Source: Epiperipatus broadwayi
Taxonomy: Eukaryota; Onychophora; Udeonychophora; Euonychophora; Peripatidae
DNA: 64,000 bases
Direction: 5' to 3'
NCBI GenBank assembly: GCA_028023455.1
Contig: JAQFVV010006550.1
Span: forward strand, 498,001 to 562,000
Shown: in pieces, positions 41,371 to 53,809 of the stretch
Layout of the letters: the number at the start of each line of letters is the position of its first letter
Numbering within the stretch: the stretch's first letter is position 1
Translations under genes and position numbers: made by a program
Notes under the pieces: model-generated
Told to the model about the DNA's origin: nothing
What the model saw: the letters and a program-made list of their open reading frames with translations, nothing else
The model's database searches: none

Positions 41371-42010
41371 TGTTATAATAATAATATTGAACACATCCTC
41401 AGGGAATGTGAAGCATGGAAATCCCTCAGAAGGCTTATTCAACAGTGGATTGAAGGGGGGGGATTTAACATTATGTCACTTACCAACATTATTCAAGGAG
41501 ATCATTTTGCTGAAATCTGGCTAGCCACCTTTGTGAACTTCACCATCTGGATAGTCAGATGTAAAAAGACATTTGAAAATGGAACAGTGATTGACCTAGA
41601 GAATTGCACGATAAAGACCATTATGGAATTAAGAGAAAAAGACAATTAGACAGTCGAGCCCCATCTGGGGCTGATACATAGGAAAAGACATCTTTTTGAC
41701 AATTGAATAGAGCAACCATCGATCTAAGTCACATTGATTACAACCCCATCTAAAATGAACCATATGAAGGAACTAACTAATGCTGCAACAACCCATGATC
41801 TTATTTATGTTACAAACTCATACAGTACACAGGAAAACTTGTAAACTGTTTGTACATCACTACCCCTATTGACCCAGATTGAGTTTCACATCCAATTTAG
41901 TCTCTATTGTGGCACTTAATCCCTCTACCTAAAGTTACCATCAATATATTTCATTTCCTTTTGCCTCTCTTTAATGTAAATATTCATAGTAATAAAGTTT
42001 TTTTGAAAGA
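41371..42010 (+). pseudogene. L1/Tx1-like LINE 3' end (ORF2 C-terminus and 3' UTR)
   Basis: An open frame from 41371 to the TAG at 41647-41649 reads IEHILRECEAWKSLRRLI, then a hydrophobic stretch and IVRCKKTFENGTV. HILRECEAW corresponds to the last H and C of the C-terminal finger in LINE-a (HIIFNCKAL), and the following layout is similar. A 3' UTR of about 350 bp ends aataaagtttttttgaaa, close to the 3' ends of LINE-a and LINE-b. It is 5'-truncated in an ATA-rich stretch. A third family of the same group. Confidence 0.75.
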
Positions 42011-42956
42011 GAATGATATTGAAATCTAAGCTTTAATGACCATTATTAACTGTAATTTCTTTTGGATTTCTTTTAATAATTTCTCAGGGTAAATCATTTA
42101 TTATTAAAGCAATGGTCATAAACCAGATAATTGGATAGCAAAATGATTATGTTGGTATCCAACCATCCAAAAATAATAGAAGAGTAATTCTTAAATAATA
42201 ATAATAATCCATATGTAATGCTAAAGACTATACAGTTATAATGTGAGTAATAACAATAATTATATTATTAAATTCTAAATAATAATAATAATTTATATAA
42301 CTTCCTATTATGCAAGTACTAATGATGAGAGTAAAATAATTGTTTTATTGTAATTAAACTAATAATGGTAATAATTATATCTCATATTTAATAACATTAG
42401 CCCTGCTAATAATAAATCATTTTTTATGATGACTGGCCTGTATAAGTGGAAAGTTAGGTTAAAGATGAGATGGCTGCTCCTGTCTTTATAAAAAGTCACT
42501 GTCTTGTGTTGTGGTTTGAGAGGTCCCTCTATCGGCCCTTTAAAAATATTGTTTGACTATTTTAAATTTTAAAGTGCATATGATACTGGTTAAAGCCTGT
42601 CTTAAAAGTATCTAAATATCAATAATAGTTGAATCTATGACAATGGCAATGATATTTACATAAATCTCAATCTTATATCTCTGAATAAGTACAACCGAAT
42701 TCAAATAACCAAATTTAACAGTATTTGGGACACTTAAGACATTTGAATGGTGTGATGCAAGTTTATTTCATATCTTAAAATAATATTAAACTCTGACAAT
42801 AATAATAAGAATAATAATTGTCTCTGATCACAGGTGATTTACTAAAGGCTATGTTATATAGGGTATATGAGCACAGACTTTCACATGACCCACCACTCTC
42901 CACTCTATCTAATAACACTGATACACTTGAACACATATATGCTGAAAAGATAAATA
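42011..42956. other. No gene seen
   Basis: AT-rich, with scattered ATA triplet runs and a less AT-rich patch near 42430-42540 that I cannot assign. Confidence 0.45.
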
Positions 42957-43240
42957 ATCACCAATATACGTATTTCATGCTAAGCCAGCAATCATCAGTT
43001 GGTCCAGATTATCATCATCCACACATATATACTATAAGTGCTCAGATATATATTAAGATAGACAATCTTCATACTTTAATGGACAGGCTCCAATCTACTC
43101 CATCCTCCAACTCTTCAACCGACCATCCAATTGAAAATCTGATGATGGAATGCTCGAAGGCCACCCTGAGGCCGAGATTCTTGTCACACCCATGTTGACC
43201 TAAGGTCAATCTGAACCCCACATGTACAGGACATAATCCA
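42957..43240 (-). repeat. Repeat family R2, copy 3 (longer on one side)
   Basis: Reverse complement of the R2 core (atttcatgctaagccagcaatcatcagttg; ctttaatggac), then an extension with gaaggccaccctgaggccg not seen in the other copies. It shows that R2 extends beyond the usual boundary. Confidence 0.6.
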
Positions 43241-44216
43241 TTAAATACATATGCAAGGATGGGCAGACATCTCTACAATGTAAGGCTATGTTGTTATAAT
43301 AATAAATTATCCAATGTTGAGATAATAATACCCTTCTAAATTACTTCAAATAACAGAAATAAATTGTATTTTTAAATATATGGCAACATTTGAATAATTA
43401 AATAATAATACATGTAATGAGTGTTTTAATTTTACAGAAAGTTAATTTATTTATGGGTGTAAAATCAAAATAAATAATGTGCTTTCTGATTGAATTGATG
43501 ACGACAAAATAACAACAAATAAGAAATGATGGGACACGACAACTAAAGTTTCAATCGTAAATATAACAATTCATTCTAACTGTATATAAAATTATACATT
43601 ATATGATATTTTATTTCAGACATTTAATGGTACCAAAATTAAATAAAACATTTTTTTCAAGAGTTATCAAAAAAAAATATATTGATAGCTCTTTCTCTTA
43701 AGCAGTTCACAAATAACATTAATTGGAAATTAACTTTTCCACAATTACAAAATATACATTAGTCCAGTAAAATTTTAACAAGTACTCCAAATACCTTAGC
43801 TAGTACTTATAAAAATTAACATAACTCATTATAAATATCTTATAGTAATGATATACTGTAATATCCATGAGATCATGAAATATTTTCTAGAATTCCCTAC
43901 TTCTGGATGTGGTATAGCCTTAACATTAATTAATATTAACATAAATAACCTTTAGTTCTCTTTCTTTATTATATAGCATATAAAACATTACTATACCAAT
44001 GGATTTCATCAGTGTTTGTATTTAAGACATGCCCTATTTAAAATTATTCTTTCCTATTGCATACATTATTTCCCAAATTTAATCCCACAAAATGTTAGGA
44101 ATGAAAGTACTTAATTATGGACGAATTACCTACTTGTTTTGCCTTATCACTTCAACTTTCTATTAATGTATGTCTTATGTTAGGGTGTAAAAGTTGTAAT
44201 ACCATAACCAAACAGA
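43241..44216. other. No gene seen
   Basis: AT-rich, no features recognised. Confidence 0.5.
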
Positions 44217-44226
44217 CAGAAGATAT

Positions 44227-44494
44227 TAAAACAGGCAAAACTCTCCACACAGTAGTGCCACTCTGTGCAAGCCAGAGTAACCAATGGATGCTAGAAGGCT
44301 TGGAAATAAAATCCTATCTAGTGCCTACTCATCCAACATCCACAGACTAGTTTCTGGCTTGTGGCCTTCATCAGTGAGGAACCTTGAATCTGAGAACCCT
44401 AGTGTATAGAAAGTTTTGTCTGTTTTAATAACAGTTATGACCAAATATAACAATTGGTGATCATGTGATGTTTGGTGGTTTAATACCAATCCTG
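44227..44494 (+). mobile_element. HP-A retroposon, copy 2, 10-bp TSD
   Basis: cagaagatat at 44217-44226 and 44495-44504 brackets head (aggcaaaactctccacacag), body, an abbreviated centre, a returned head segment (gtatagaaagttttgtctgttt at about 44402-44425) and the tail (ggtgatcatgtgatgttt). It is the clearest internally shortened intermediate: head and inverted head are retained while most of the returning arm is lost. Small ORFs at 44117-44528 are incidental. Confidence 0.8.
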
Positions 44495-44504
44495 CAGAAG
44501 ATAT

Positions 44505-45677
44505 GTGGTATATATAATTCCATGCCAATAATTACTATGTCTGTAGTGTGTTGTTGGTAACAAAATTATATTTATGACTGGAATAGTGGATAAACCAAGA
44601 CCAAAACTACATTATAAATGGAAATGATCCAATGAATCCTGAAATCTTTCTATCTGTATGTATGGATATAAAATGGATTAACTATCCATGGGAAATCTAT
44701 AATTATCAGACAAAATATTGGTGCAACATAGGAATTAACCAAGCATACCTGACTAAAATAATGAAGATTAAGCATCTATAAATCTCTTGTTGCCCTTTAA
44801 AATAACTGAGGGCACTAATACAAAAATACAACATTAACACATGCATTATATAGTCAACACTAGGACATTGAAACTTAATAGTACTCTAATCTAAGATATA
44901 ATCATATTACAAAAAAAAATGAACTATGGCAAAATAAATAAGTAGTATGTTCATGATAAAAATAATAATCTAATATAACCATATGTTTACAAATATAGGA
45001 GATCACATGACAATAATGATTTTTAAAGAACAAGCATTCATTCAAGTACATGTATCACTTATCACAAAACAATTTATCTAGTAATAATGTTGAGAATGTT
45101 CGATGTTGGTTACCTTTATCCCAATATACTGCCAATATCAGATATACCTTCATACTTAATAACCAAATATAATCATAAACATTGACACTTTTGTTAACTA
45201 TTAATAAATAGTTAATTACCACATACAATTCTGGTTATCATACAATATTAATGATATGCTTAATCCATAATAAACAATCGATTTATTCTTTTTTCTAAAT
45301 AAAATAAAATATCTAAAATATATTAGGAAATAAAAACATTTATTATTCAGGAGAAATGAACTCATTGATAGGAAATTGATACAACACTTAAGTTGTAACA
45401 TTAAGAGCAAACGATTTTTTTTTCTCTTTTAGTTCGTGCGTCATCATCCAATGAAAACACTAATAAATACAGCTTTTTCATCACAGTAGTGAGGAAGATA
45501 TATTTAATTACGCAGTGCTATTGAAATATGAAATTTCTAATAATTATTAAAATTGACTATGCGCAGTTTTCTTTTTTTTTCAAACCAAATTCCGAAAGTT
45601 TTAATATTGCAGCTTAGTAATATTAAAATATACAATTATTTTACTAATAATTGAAAAGTTCTTTCCACCTTTTAGAA
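44505..45677. other. No gene seen
   Basis: AT-rich, no features recognised. Confidence 0.5.
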
Positions 45678-46215
45678 GTTATCGATTGCTTTAATAATCT
45701 CCATACTTCCTCTTTTTTATATATGTATATATAAATAAAGATACAATAAAAGACAAATGATCCCCAAGATGCATTTCGTGCTGAGCCAGTACTCATCAAT
45801 TGGCCCAGGTCACCAGCTCTCATATATATCTTTATTACAAGAAGAATATTTATCTATGACGAATTGTCACAACTTGCTTCACTCACAACCTCGACTTTGT
45901 ACATTTTTGATAAACCTAACTACGTTTATCATTAATCATTAAACTATAGTTTTTCTTTTTTCTAGCACAGATATAAACTTTAATCCAAGTTAAAGATTAT
46001 TATATGTGATTTTTTATGCACACACATACATAGCTTTTCACCTTCCTTCTCGTATGCGTATTATCTTATCGATTACTTTAATAATCTCCATATTTCCTCT
46101 TTTTTATTTTTCATATAAATAAAGATACAATAAAAGACAGATGACCCCCAAGATGCATTTCATGCTGAACCAGCACTCATCAGTTGGCCAAGGTCTTGCT
46201 CTCATATATATATCA
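45678..46215. repeat. Pair of about 155-bp direct repeats containing an R2 core (45678-45835 and 46062-46215)
   Basis: Both start ttatcgatt(g/a)ctttaataatctccata, pass through aaataaagatacaataaaagaca and end with an inverted R2 segment (gatgcattt...tgctga, cactcatcagttggcc) and TA-rich DNA. The copies are about 384 bp apart. Either a local duplication of an R2-bearing segment, or two insertions of a composite element. Confidence 0.7.
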
Positions 46216-46684
46216 AGTTGTGTTTTAAGCTGAAAGCCGACTTTAAAGCAGGCAGGAGCAAAGAATAGAAATGTTGTTTTAGGTGTTTCAACATTTTATC
46301 CGTAGGACTTATTTCCATAATGTTCTAAATTTTTATTCATTGAATATTAACTAATTTTTCAACGGACATTATAGATGTTTATATACCTAAATATATTATA
46401 AATGCTTTAAATTGTTCTACTTTTTGACTTTACTTATTTGTAAATATCAAGAAGCATAACACAATTGATCAATTATTCATAAGAATATTATATAAACTAT
46501 GAATCTTCAAATTTTAATCTCTTCTTGAAGATATCCAATCTTTTTACAAAATAATTTGCAATAGAAATTGCATTTCAAGATTATTTTAAAGGCGCAATAT
46601 CATCATAAATAAAGAATTATTTTAAAGTATTCAGCTTGAATAAACTTTTAGTGAAAACTCAATAATCCGGGAATACATTTAAAT
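46216..46684. other. No gene seen
   Basis: AT-rich, no features recognised. Confidence 0.5.
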
Positions 46685-46800
46685 AAATATTGGTGATTAT
46701 TTATCTTTTCTACATGTATGTGGTCATGGATATCAATCTTATGAGATTGTGTGGATAGTTGAAGGTTGCTTGAAAGTCTGAGTTCAAATCCCCTATATTT
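46685..46800 (+). repeat. Repeat family R2, copy with best B box
   Basis: attggtgattatttatctttt, then atgagattgtgtggatagttgaagg, then gagttcaaatcccc (46781-46794), matching GGTTCAAATCC of the pol III B box. It lacks the upstream part of the repeat. Confidence 0.65.
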
Positions 46801-47689
46801 ATAAAGTAGTTAGATAACTTGTTTAACTTATTATTGATCCAAACAAAGCTATTTGTAATTAATGTTAAAGTTCTAAAATGCTTATAATATATAGGTTAAC
46901 TTATAATGTTAATTAATTCATTGGATAATTTAAAGTTTATATAACTGTAATTAAGATAAGAGTAAAAAGACAAATGCATTCATAGATAATTTATTGAGTT
47001 CCTTATAGATGATTTCTCATTGATAAGAGCCATTTCTTCTAAGATAATAAGCAAATTGCCTGTAAGGTATAGAACTTATGTCCCATTGAGATTATGCAGC
47101 CAGTGTATAATTATTTCTTGATGGAGGATAATACTTTTCTTACTCCACTCCTTTTATGCTACTACTTAAACGTTCTTTAATATGATATTTATTAGACATT
47201 TTCTTCTTTTCACTTCTTAAAAATACATTTTTAACATATTCATTAATACTTAAATTAGCAAAATTAATTAAATGTAGCCAGAGTCAGATGATTAAAATTT
47301 TAAGATTAGTCAGTGTCTGAGAGTGACAAAAATATATATTTAAAATGATACTAAGAATGGGTGCTTAAGTGAACATCTAAACATACCTAGCTTTACTTTT
47401 TATAAACTTTTTCACAAGACATCTAGAAAATTAAAGACCAATTAATTCTTATTCATCAATTAAGATAAAATTGATTTTAAAAATAAAATAATTAATTACG
47501 TTATCTAATTGCTGTAAAATAATGAAGTTACCTAATATTTAATAAATATTTAATCCTTAAAATATTTACTTTTAAATTAATAAATATACCAATATTTTAT
47601 CCAATATAGTTTTATATAGTATGCTCCCATTTTAATTGCCTTTTAATTTTAAATATTATAAAATAATACACTATACAGGCTTAAACCTG
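46801..47689. other. No gene seen
   Basis: AT-rich, no features recognised. Confidence 0.5.
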
Positions 47690-47811
47690 CATATATAATG
47701 TAGTGCTAGTTTAGCACAAATTGCATATATTAGTGATTAATTATCTCTTCAGCATGCGTGATCAGGTGGGTCAGCAATATGAGATGGCAAGGAGAGTTGA
47801 GGGTCGTTTAA
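47690..47811 (+). repeat. Repeat family R2, short diverged copy
   Basis: tagtgctagtttagcac, ttagtgattaattatctctt and gatcaggtgggtcagcaatatgagat match the middle of R2. The B-box end is missing. Confidence 0.6.
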
Positions 47812-48539
47812 ATATTATAGTAACATTACTTTATTAATTTCTGAGCATAATAATAAAATCCATTTTAAACAAGAAAGTAAAATAATTTATTTTCTAAGTC
47901 ATTCAAGCACATATATTCACATGCATATTTAAAGCAACACTGCCTTCAATTAATTCAAATGTTTGTTATAACATTTTGAATGTTGCAAAATTCTATTTAT
48001 TTAAATGCTAGAATAAGATACAATTTGCTTTAATAATTTATTACTAACTATTTAACCCTTTAACCGCTAATTATATTATTGGTTGTATGAGGTAAAAATC
48101 AAATCTTTTAATTGGCCAACTCACAAACTGAAGACAAAGCCTATTGTTAAAACATATTCGCCTATAATATTAAATTCAACTCAGATACGTTTATAAAAAG
48201 TATATTACTAATTTTTCAGGTTATGAAAGAGAACGAAAGTTCTTTCAAAAATAAATTGCTATTTATTTATTATAAAATATATTCAATTTCGGCAAACTTA
48301 AAGCGAATGTCTAAACAAAAAAGTGCTGATGCAAACGCTTTTTTTCAATTTTACATTATGGAAAAGTAAAGATTTCTTTTTGCTAAATCTTAAATATTTT
48401 TACTAAAATCTTCAATATTTTTGGAAAATAATTTTGTTTTTTTAGTATATTTTATTAAAAAACTATTTTAATTTCTCAAATTATATTTTTTTAATACTTA
48501 AATTGCATTCGAAATGAAAATCTCAGCGTTTTTCTTTAT
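47812..48539. other. No gene seen
   Basis: AT-rich, no features recognised. Confidence 0.5.
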
Positions 48540-48830
48540 TTTCTTTGATCAGGCGGTTTCTTTGTTCTTTCCAGCCAATCAGAATGTCTTTTTCGGCTGA
48601 GAGCCGGCTGACAGCCAATCACCAACAAACTTCTTTCTTTGTTTAGTTTTAAATGCGTTTTTTTTTTTGATTTTTTACTTGTAAAATAATTCGGAAGAGG
48701 GCACCATCTTACAGAACTTTTAAAAACCTAATCAATAACTGTCAAACGAATATTCTAGCCTTAAAACTAGCAGAATTAGAGTGACGTCAGATATCGACGA
48801 GATGCGTCGTAAGAGGCGGTTAAAGAACAT
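48540..48830. promoter_or_regulatory. Promoter-like patch: two CCAAT boxes and a CRE
   Basis: A patch less AT-rich and more CpG-containing than its surroundings holds agccaatcagaatg (about 48573), cagccaatcacc (about 48613), the palindrome tgacgtca at 48782-48789 and clustered CpGs (atcgacgagatgcgtcg). CCAAT and CRE motifs are common in animal promoters. No transcript start, TATA or downstream exon is visible, so this may equally be an old LTR or chance. Confidence 0.25.
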
Positions 48831-48904
48831 TACATACTTAACTTTAATTTTGATTGATAATATTATAGACTAACTTATCTTAGCATTAAGATTAATTTTT
48901 ACTT

Positions 48905-49075
48905 TTTTTCCCATGTGTCAAAGCACAGTCGGAAAGCGAACCAACAAACCCAAGACAACTGCTTGTAAGGCTGCTGTGCTGACTACTCGACCACCAACAC
49001 CCAGCTGACTTACAAGCAGTTGCGGGTTTTCAGGTTCACTTCCCAGCCGATGCTTTGACACATGGAAAAAAAAAT
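48905..49075. mobile_element. Two tRNA-derived SINE copies, head to head
   Basis: 48905-49000 is a minus-strand copy (plus strand: poly-T, ccatgtgtcaaagc, ..., ccaccaacac). 49003-49075 is a plus-strand copy truncated at its 5' side (cttacaagcagttg...gatgctttgacacatgg plus A9). The B box of the second (caggttcacttccc) is close to consensus. Opposed poly-A ends imply two insertions, or one with inversion. Confidence 0.8.
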
Positions 49076-52000
49076 ATTACTTGACTTATAAAATTACTGT
49101 TGAAGTGTAAAATTAAATGATATTATCTTAACCTTTGCTTATAACTTATGTTTATACTATGTGGATTAAGTACTTATATTTTATTTCGATACAAGATTAA
49201 AACATAACTTTAATACAATAATGACATATAACATTCTACTTATATATCATTATTGAGGCTACTAAGTTAAAAGATGTAAGTAAATTGTAGTACACAAGAA
49301 ATTTTTTTTTTTTTACAAATTAACTATAAAACAATTTTTCCTCAGAAGCAAGTATAATCAATAGTTTAGAATATATATTGTGCCATTACAATTTGGTCAC
49401 TAGTCAAATTTATAGTAATGTGCATGTAAGAAAGTGTAAAACAAAATCATCATCACATTTTTATATAATCATAAATGAAGCTGTAGGGCATCCAAGTTCA
49501 AACCCTACAAGGTCCAGTTCTAAAAGCTTTAGACAGAGAATAGGTCAACAATTATATGCTTTATTTGTTTGTGTGTTGATAGAAAGGTAATACACACATT
49601 TAAACTATTTAATATTTAAATTTCTTTAAAAAGCAAAGTTACAATGCATACATATAGGCAATGTATGTGTAAATTATTTATTTGTTTTATATTTCAAATA
49701 TTCAACATTTTAACTTTCTTTAAAACTAAGCTATGCTTGATCAATTCTAACATTTTATTCTATACTTCTATTTTGCTTTTCTTTAATTATAAGTGGGATT
49801 TAAAAGTTACAGACTTAATTAAATAATTGGGTTATAATTACTAAGCTAGCAATCATATTATTTAAGGATAGTTTATGAATGATTTGAAAGAATGAAGGAT
49901 GTGTGTACATTACATACAAAAATTTACATTTCTTAAATATTGAAAGAAAAGGAAGTATTAAATCTGTCAAATTATTTTTTTTGTACAATTTTTTTGTTAA
50001 AAGAGGAAATCTGTTTAATCAGATATCGATCTTTGTAGTAATTTTTTTTGTAAATGATTGTCACTTTGAAAGCTTATAATGAGTCAGAACTTTAAAAATT
50101 GAATTTGTCTTATCAAGATCTAAAGAAGGAAGCTCAAAGATTTGAAGTGTTACCTGGATGTTAAAAAGAAAGAAAAAACAAAAGAAAGGAAATAAGAATT
50201 GAGTCTATTTTTTTTTTAAACAAAAGTGTCTGGAAAAAGGATTAAACTTTTCAGTTGAAAAATACTTTGGTTGAAAATAAATTAGAGATCTAATTAAAAC
50301 AAATTTGTCCAAAAATAGCAAGTGATGCTATCTCTGATTGGTTAAGGTAGCTAAAAATTGGATATAAAAAGCTGTCTTGATTTATTATGATTATTGTGAT
50401 TGATTCAGATATTAAACTATCAAATTTGAATGTTGAAAATATAAAAAATGGCTTGCTAGAAAAATTATATGTGTGTCCCATCGATTCCGGACCATCTGGA
50501 GGAAGCTGCACATCACATAGGAAAGAAAAGATGTGTCTAAAATAATATTCTACACCTTTCAACTGACCAGATAAATAAGATGTTTTTAATAGAAGGAAGA
50601 AAGCATTCACCTGCATTCAAAGAAGATGAATTAATCTACTGATAAATATTAATCATCAAGTCCAATTAATTGTTACAACAACTGATTTTAAACTCAAGAA
50701 AATTTACAAATGTGAAAACAACTGCTGTATTTCATCCACATGCTTGACAGGAAAAGAAGAAAAATTAATATAATGATTTCCAAATTATCCACTAAAGCAA
50801 ATAACCTCAATAGAATCATCATCATCAAGTAGTTATACACCTCAAGAAAGAGATTGTTCCCAGTAAAACGGAAATGGTAACTGCAGAAATATAAACCTTA
50901 TACAAGACAAGTTTGAACCCTTGGAAATTCGCCACAAACAAAAGATCGGTAATATGACTTTTTATATCTATTTTCTTTATGATATCATCTTAATAAACAT
51001 TTTAGCAATAAAGTGGTATATTTTATTTAAAGAACTTTTAAAGACTATTCAGATCGATTAAAACAAGAATGTCTTACCAATAATAACTTTGAGCTTCATG
51101 AATGATCTTGAATGTATAAAATGATTTGTTTATTAATTTTACAATATTAATATGTAAAACAATTTTTTTTATTTTTTTTTATGGTATTATGATTTTAGTT
51201 TTAACTAATATATTATTATTTTGGTTTTAAATAATATTTTGTTATCATGGGATAAAACACGCACATACATAGTGATATTTTATATGTGTATAATTGTGAG
51301 TGAATAATGAGTAGTATTAGAATATTGGATTATTTTGTTTCAAGTTAAGTATAGATTTCAGCGCTTGGAAGGGAGGGGGAGAAAATAATTTAAAACTCTT
51401 TTCTAAAAACTTGCTCTTTCAATTTTACTAACATTTCTATTTATATGTTGGATTTTAAAGTATGTGTGCCAATGAGCAGATAATATTTTTTTTTAATACT
51501 TTTCTCATGGAGTGAAAATCATGGTCAATGTGACGTCCAACTTAATACAAAATACATTTGAAGGGAAAGGGGGAAGAACTTAAAATTAATCTGAGGATTG
51601 TTATATAATCAATTATTATTATTATTATTCATGTCAATTTTCATATTTATCTAGAAATTTTTATGTATATGTTAGAAATGTAGTAATAAATATTAGTTTG
51701 TTTTATTAAACGAGGCGTATATATTTCATTAAGTGTAGTCTTGGTTAAGTGTGATTATTCATCATCATCAATGGTTGAATATTAGTTATTTAAGATATAA
51801 GTAAGTATGCTAAAATTAAGCAATAATTATGCATTTCTTTATAAAATTTAGTTTTATGTTTAGGCTTAGTCCTAGAGCTGTAGTTGAAACCCTTGTCATT
51901 ATTGTTATTATTATCATCATCATCATCGTCATCAACGTTTTAATTAAGGAGCTGTTTAAATGTTTAAAGGCCATAAATAAATATTGATTTTATAATATTT

Positions 52001-52261
52001 AGTGATTTCTTAGTATTATTATAACCACATCCCATCATCTATTTCATGCAAGGATGAGTGAATTGCCATCCTAAATTAGTTATATATAATCTGAGCTAGT
52101 AAACTTATAAACACATTTGTTATGCTAAGATCTGAGAAATGATTTATGTCTAATATACTCCGCTTTGGTTTAAAGATGTTTTACTTTTACCTAACTATTA
52201 GTGCTTATAGTGATATGGCTCAAAAAGCAAAATCTCTCATTTTTATTAGAAATAAAGTACC
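49076..52261. other. No gene recognised
   Basis: About 3.2 kb of AT-rich DNA. A B-box-like agttcaaaccct occurs at about 49496. The minus-strand 108-residue ORF at 50290-50616 has no motif. Short TAT and ATC triplet runs lie near 51610 and 51910. Confidence 0.45.
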
Positions 52262-52330
52262 AAAAAGGGATTCAAACCCAGTACATGTGAAAGGTTATTA
52301 GATATAACCGTGTCTAGATTCAGATAATCT
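52262..52330 (-). mobile_element. tRNA-like SINE head (second type)
   Basis: The minus strand reads an A-box-like tctagacacggttat, then a loop, then a consensus B box tgggtttgaatccc (52268-52281). Spacing and stem-like flanks (ctaataacctttcac) fit a tRNA-derived head. It is different from the 25141 family. A decayed tRNA gene is the alternative. Confidence 0.55.
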
Positions 52331-52631
52331 AGTGGCGCCCTGCTAGACCATATTCACTTAGTATTTGTTTAAACATGCACTTAACATCAAACCAAGAAAT
52401 GAAAGTGGATAAAACCTACTGGCTGTATACCTGAGTTATATTTTATTGAATTACTAGTGTACTCACTTCACGTGATTTCCATAATACATTTCATATAATA
52501 CATTGCTATAATAATTTGCTTATAATAATTCTGGATAGTGTTATTAATAATTTGATCAACCTTTACTTATGATCATTCAATGGACTACTCAGGTATGGTA
52601 ATATCTTTTTTTTGAACTCATTTATTATGTT

Positions 52632-52636
<5 letters not shown>

Positions 52637-52708
<72 letters not shown>
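52637..52708. repeat. (TA)36 microsatellite
   Basis: An uninterrupted TA run. The sequence just after it (attgggattgcctaaatgtgg) recurs in diverged form at about 53017-53060. Confidence 0.92.
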
Positions 52709-52711
<3 letters not shown>

Positions 52712-53399
52712 GATTGCCTAAATGTGGACTGTTTTTAATGACTACTTGCAATACTTATTATTTAAGTAATACATTGGGTGCAATTTGAAAATTATAATTG
52801 CAGTTTGTAATGTTATAATTGACTATTTATTACTCTGCATTCAGAATAGGTTATAGTTACCTATTTAAGGAGGTTTATTTAAACTTCTTTGATCAGTAAT
52901 TTCAATCTCTGTAGTTATAGTTACATTGCAATTTTGGACCATTAATAAATATGGAATTCCATCCTTATTGTTAAAAGAAGGTTGCCTTGATATGAAATTG
53001 TTAATTGTTATTGATATTGGGATTGGCTAAGTAGTGACTGTTTTTTAATGATATACTTAAATGTGAAATTAATGTATATGTAATTAACAAGCATGTTGTT
53101 ATACTTTAATTGGTCTCATATATTAAATTCACTTTGAACTTCCACCAATGTTGTGAATGATAACAAAAATAATAAACAGCTTGTTGTAAAAGAGTGTCCC
53201 CATTTCTAATGCCAAGAAAAAAAAATGAAAGGAGAGAGAGAGAGAAGAAAAATATTGCTCTAGAAATGAGTTTTGCAAACCAATTTGTGAAACACAAATT
53301 ACACCAAATATAGAACATCCTAGTCCATTTTCTATTTTTTTGACATTTTACAATGTTACCTTTTAATTTATTCTGCAAAAAACTTTTCTGGAATATTTC
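52709..53399. other. No gene recognised
   Basis: AT-rich. The end of a minus-strand ORF (53106-53480) overlaps the LINE relic, but its distal part is low-complexity F/S-rich sequence. Confidence 0.45.
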
Positions 53400-53672
53400 A
53401 ATGCTATGACTAATTGTAGTGGTGTAATGTGTAATGTATTCCATTCTCTGCCATATCTTCCCAATGGAAACAATCAACATTGCATTTCCTTATGAATGTC
53501 TTCGATATAATTCTTATAATATAAACAGGGGGTCTATTTTTTTCCACAACTAACATGCTCAAGGTTACCATAAAACACCTTTTTAGGAAGTCTTGCATTG
53601 TTTATTTGTTTTAAATGACCAAACCAATGAAGGTGTGATTTTACATTAGTTGACTCAATAATATCATATCCA
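53400..53672 (-). pseudogene. LINE reverse transcriptase C-terminal relic
   Basis: The minus-strand frame reads VKSHLHWFGHLKQ and NNARLPKKVFYGNL, shifts in an A7 run (about 53541), then NRPPVYIIRII, CNVDCFHWEDMAENGIHY and a stop at about 53410. The pattern LxWFGHxxR...RxPKxxxYGxL...GRPxxRxxD...WExxAxxRxxW is the familiar C-terminus of several animal non-LTR reverse transcriptases. No catalytic domain remains, and I cannot assign the clade. Confidence 0.75.
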
Positions 53673-53809
53673 GAAAGCTGAAAAACTTTTATTGATTGAT
53701 TTTATGAATTTGCCACTGTATTTTTAAAATGTTGCATAACATCATTAAATGAAATTTCTTTAATGCATTTATATTAGGTTGTTGGATGTCCAAAGTTCAT
53801 TTTCATGCC

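Noticed and set aside
52709-53060. LTR pair suggested by the repeat of attgggattg(c/g)ctaa at 52707 and 53017
   Set aside because: The match is only about 45 bp with mismatches and lacks TG...CA ends or a primer-binding site.
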